A DNA stretch of 64,000 nt from Paralichthys olivaceus (taxonomy: Eukaryota; Chordata; Actinopteri; Pleuronectiformes; Paralichthyidae): assembly GCF_024713975.1 (NCBI RefSeq), contig NC_091096.1, forward strand, positions 18,473,458 through 18,537,457, in the 5' to 3' direction. Under the pieces are notes generated by a model that was not told where the DNA came from, searched no databases, and saw only the letters and a list, made by a program, of their open reading frames with translations. Shown here in pieces: positions 62,601-64,000 of the stretch. The position numbers and the translations under genes are program-made. Each line of letters opens with the position of its first letter. Positions within the stretch are counted from its first letter, which is position 1.

Positions 62601-64000
62601 TTTCTATTGAGTAATCCACCCTAGACGAATGGGTGAATGAATAATGGTGCTGACAGGACTGGGTTTCCAAAGACTAAAAAAGAATGCTGTCACCAGGAGG
62701 GTGATCAGGGGACGTCTCATCCTGTGTCTGTGGGCGAGAGGAGGAACTATTTTGTTTGGTGGAAAACAGCCTCGCCCCTCCTGCCACAGTGTGATTACTT
62801 CTGTCAGAGGAACAAAACAAGCGCACATTTAGAGCCAGATAAGATGTACCAGCCTGTTTGTTGGTGGCTGCCTCACACTTGTTGTGTTTCCAGCAGGTAA
62901 CAACAGAAAACAGGTTCGGGTGATAGCATTAACACTGTTTTCAAACTGATACTCTGATAAGACCAGGGTCCCAATCACTGATAACAATACTTTTATATAA
63001 TCAAAATTGTTTACCTACTATCAAATGGAAGGTAATCTAACATTGCCTATGAATGTGTAATTATCAGTTGACTACTTCAGAATATGCTTAATTACCACTG
63101 GTCTGTTTTAAATACATGTTACAACACTATGTATCTGCTTATGACTATATATATAGATCTTTTATTCAGTGAGGTATTATCATAATGGTAATTGTCTCAA
63201 GTGTTCATGTGACCAACCAATCTTTTAGTAGCAAGACTTAAGGCAAGGATTGGCAAGTCAGGAAAAGTAAGCAAGGGTAGGCTACACACATACATACCAT
63301 TCCCCACCCTCGGACCCTATCGAAGACAAACTGCTTGACAGATGAAGCAAAGATTTCCGTCGCTCATGTATGTTGATTAAAATGAAATGGTTGGTTGTGT
63401 TTATTACAGTCCTGAGGATCACAGGACACCATCTTTTTTTCCTTTTGTCTGCAGAAGACATTATTTATTGAAGGCTACCAGGATCATGTGAAGAGGATTT
63501 CAACAAATTAGATAAAATGTTTTTCAGAAACAACAACAACCAACCCTACCTTGAAATAAAGACGTTTCATTTGTAGTTTCAATACTAAAGGTACGCCCAC
63601 CCGAGGACCCTTATTTACATAATGCATAGCCCCTGGCCCCCATTCTTAGCCAAAACCATCACAGTTGTTAAACCTATTACCTTTAGAACAAGCTTAATTC
63701 TTCCTCCAAATCCAAATCTTAGCCCTTAAACAATTTTATGGAAGAACTGGTCCAAGTGTGGCCAAAATGTCTTTTCTTTGGAAAAAAAACATTCTCAGCG
63801 TATCTCAAATATGTCCTCACAAATATAAATATGCACCACAAGTGCACACAAACATGCTTGTGTTGCTGCTGAGAGAGCAAACATGTCTTGTGGGACGTCA
63901 CAAAAAACAAGAACTGAACAGCGTCTATAAATCGGGTTATATTGTAAGAAGAAAATGGTTGTGAAATCAATTTACGTCTCTGAAGGGAGCTGTTGTGGCA
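62601..64000. other. Intergenic, no feature recognised
   Basis: AT-rich right end of the window. I see no exon, RNA gene or repeat family that I can name. Confidence 0.4.

Noticed and set aside
61773-62610. Several open frames in the CpG-rich zfand5 5' region
   Set aside because: They arise from low-complexity, GC-rich sequence and have no domain or splice support.

Overview
The window is vertebrate nuclear DNA, almost certainly from a percomorph-type teleost fish. The coding exons are short, most introns are 80-1,000 bases, and the proteins match fish or human orthologues closely. Fish-style dispersed repeats are scattered between genes. Exon models below were built by hand from splice consensus and reading phase; every complete model closes in frame.

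Layout. 1-15,975 (+): the 3' portion of an IGSF9/turtle-family neuronal adhesion gene (igsf9a most likely), 18 exons from mid Ig1 to the stop, including one 3.35-kb exon for the cytoplasmic tail; its 5' exons lie outside the window. 15,105-27,391: a direct tandem duplication of about 6 kb. Each copy carries a complete minus-strand PIM-like Ser/Thr kinase gene (547 aa) with a repetitive, basic, NLS-like N-terminus, plus LINE debris and a piece of the igsf9a 3' flank. 27,813-30,872 (-): es1 (ES1/GATD3-type DJ-1/PfpI protein, mitochondrial), whose last intron looks like a U12-type AT-AC intron. 32,736-33,640 (-): tmem127. 34,924-38,084 (+): ciao1, head-to-head with tmem127. 38,832-50,458 (-): snrnp200 (Brr2), 44 exons, 2,136 aa, tail-to-tail with ciao1. 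50,760-54,430: intergenic DNA with a minisatellite and a MITE-like element. 54,439-62,4xx (-): zfand5, with a long 3' UTR and a CpG-rich 5' region. 62,600-64,000: nothing recognised.

How it fits together. tmem127-ciao1-snrnp200 is the same neighbour group that is found on human 2q11.2, so this half is conserved housekeeping synteny (mTOR/endosome regulator, cytosolic Fe-S assembly, spliceosomal helicase). The left half is lineage-specific: the PIM-like pair is a young duplication. Its 2.7-kb core (promoter, repetitive exon 1, exons 2-3) differs at one base, while both flanks differ by about 1%, which suggests gene conversion. The most unusual items are the PIM-like kinase with a modular KRRR-repeat N-terminus, that conversion-like tract, and the AT-AC intron of es1.
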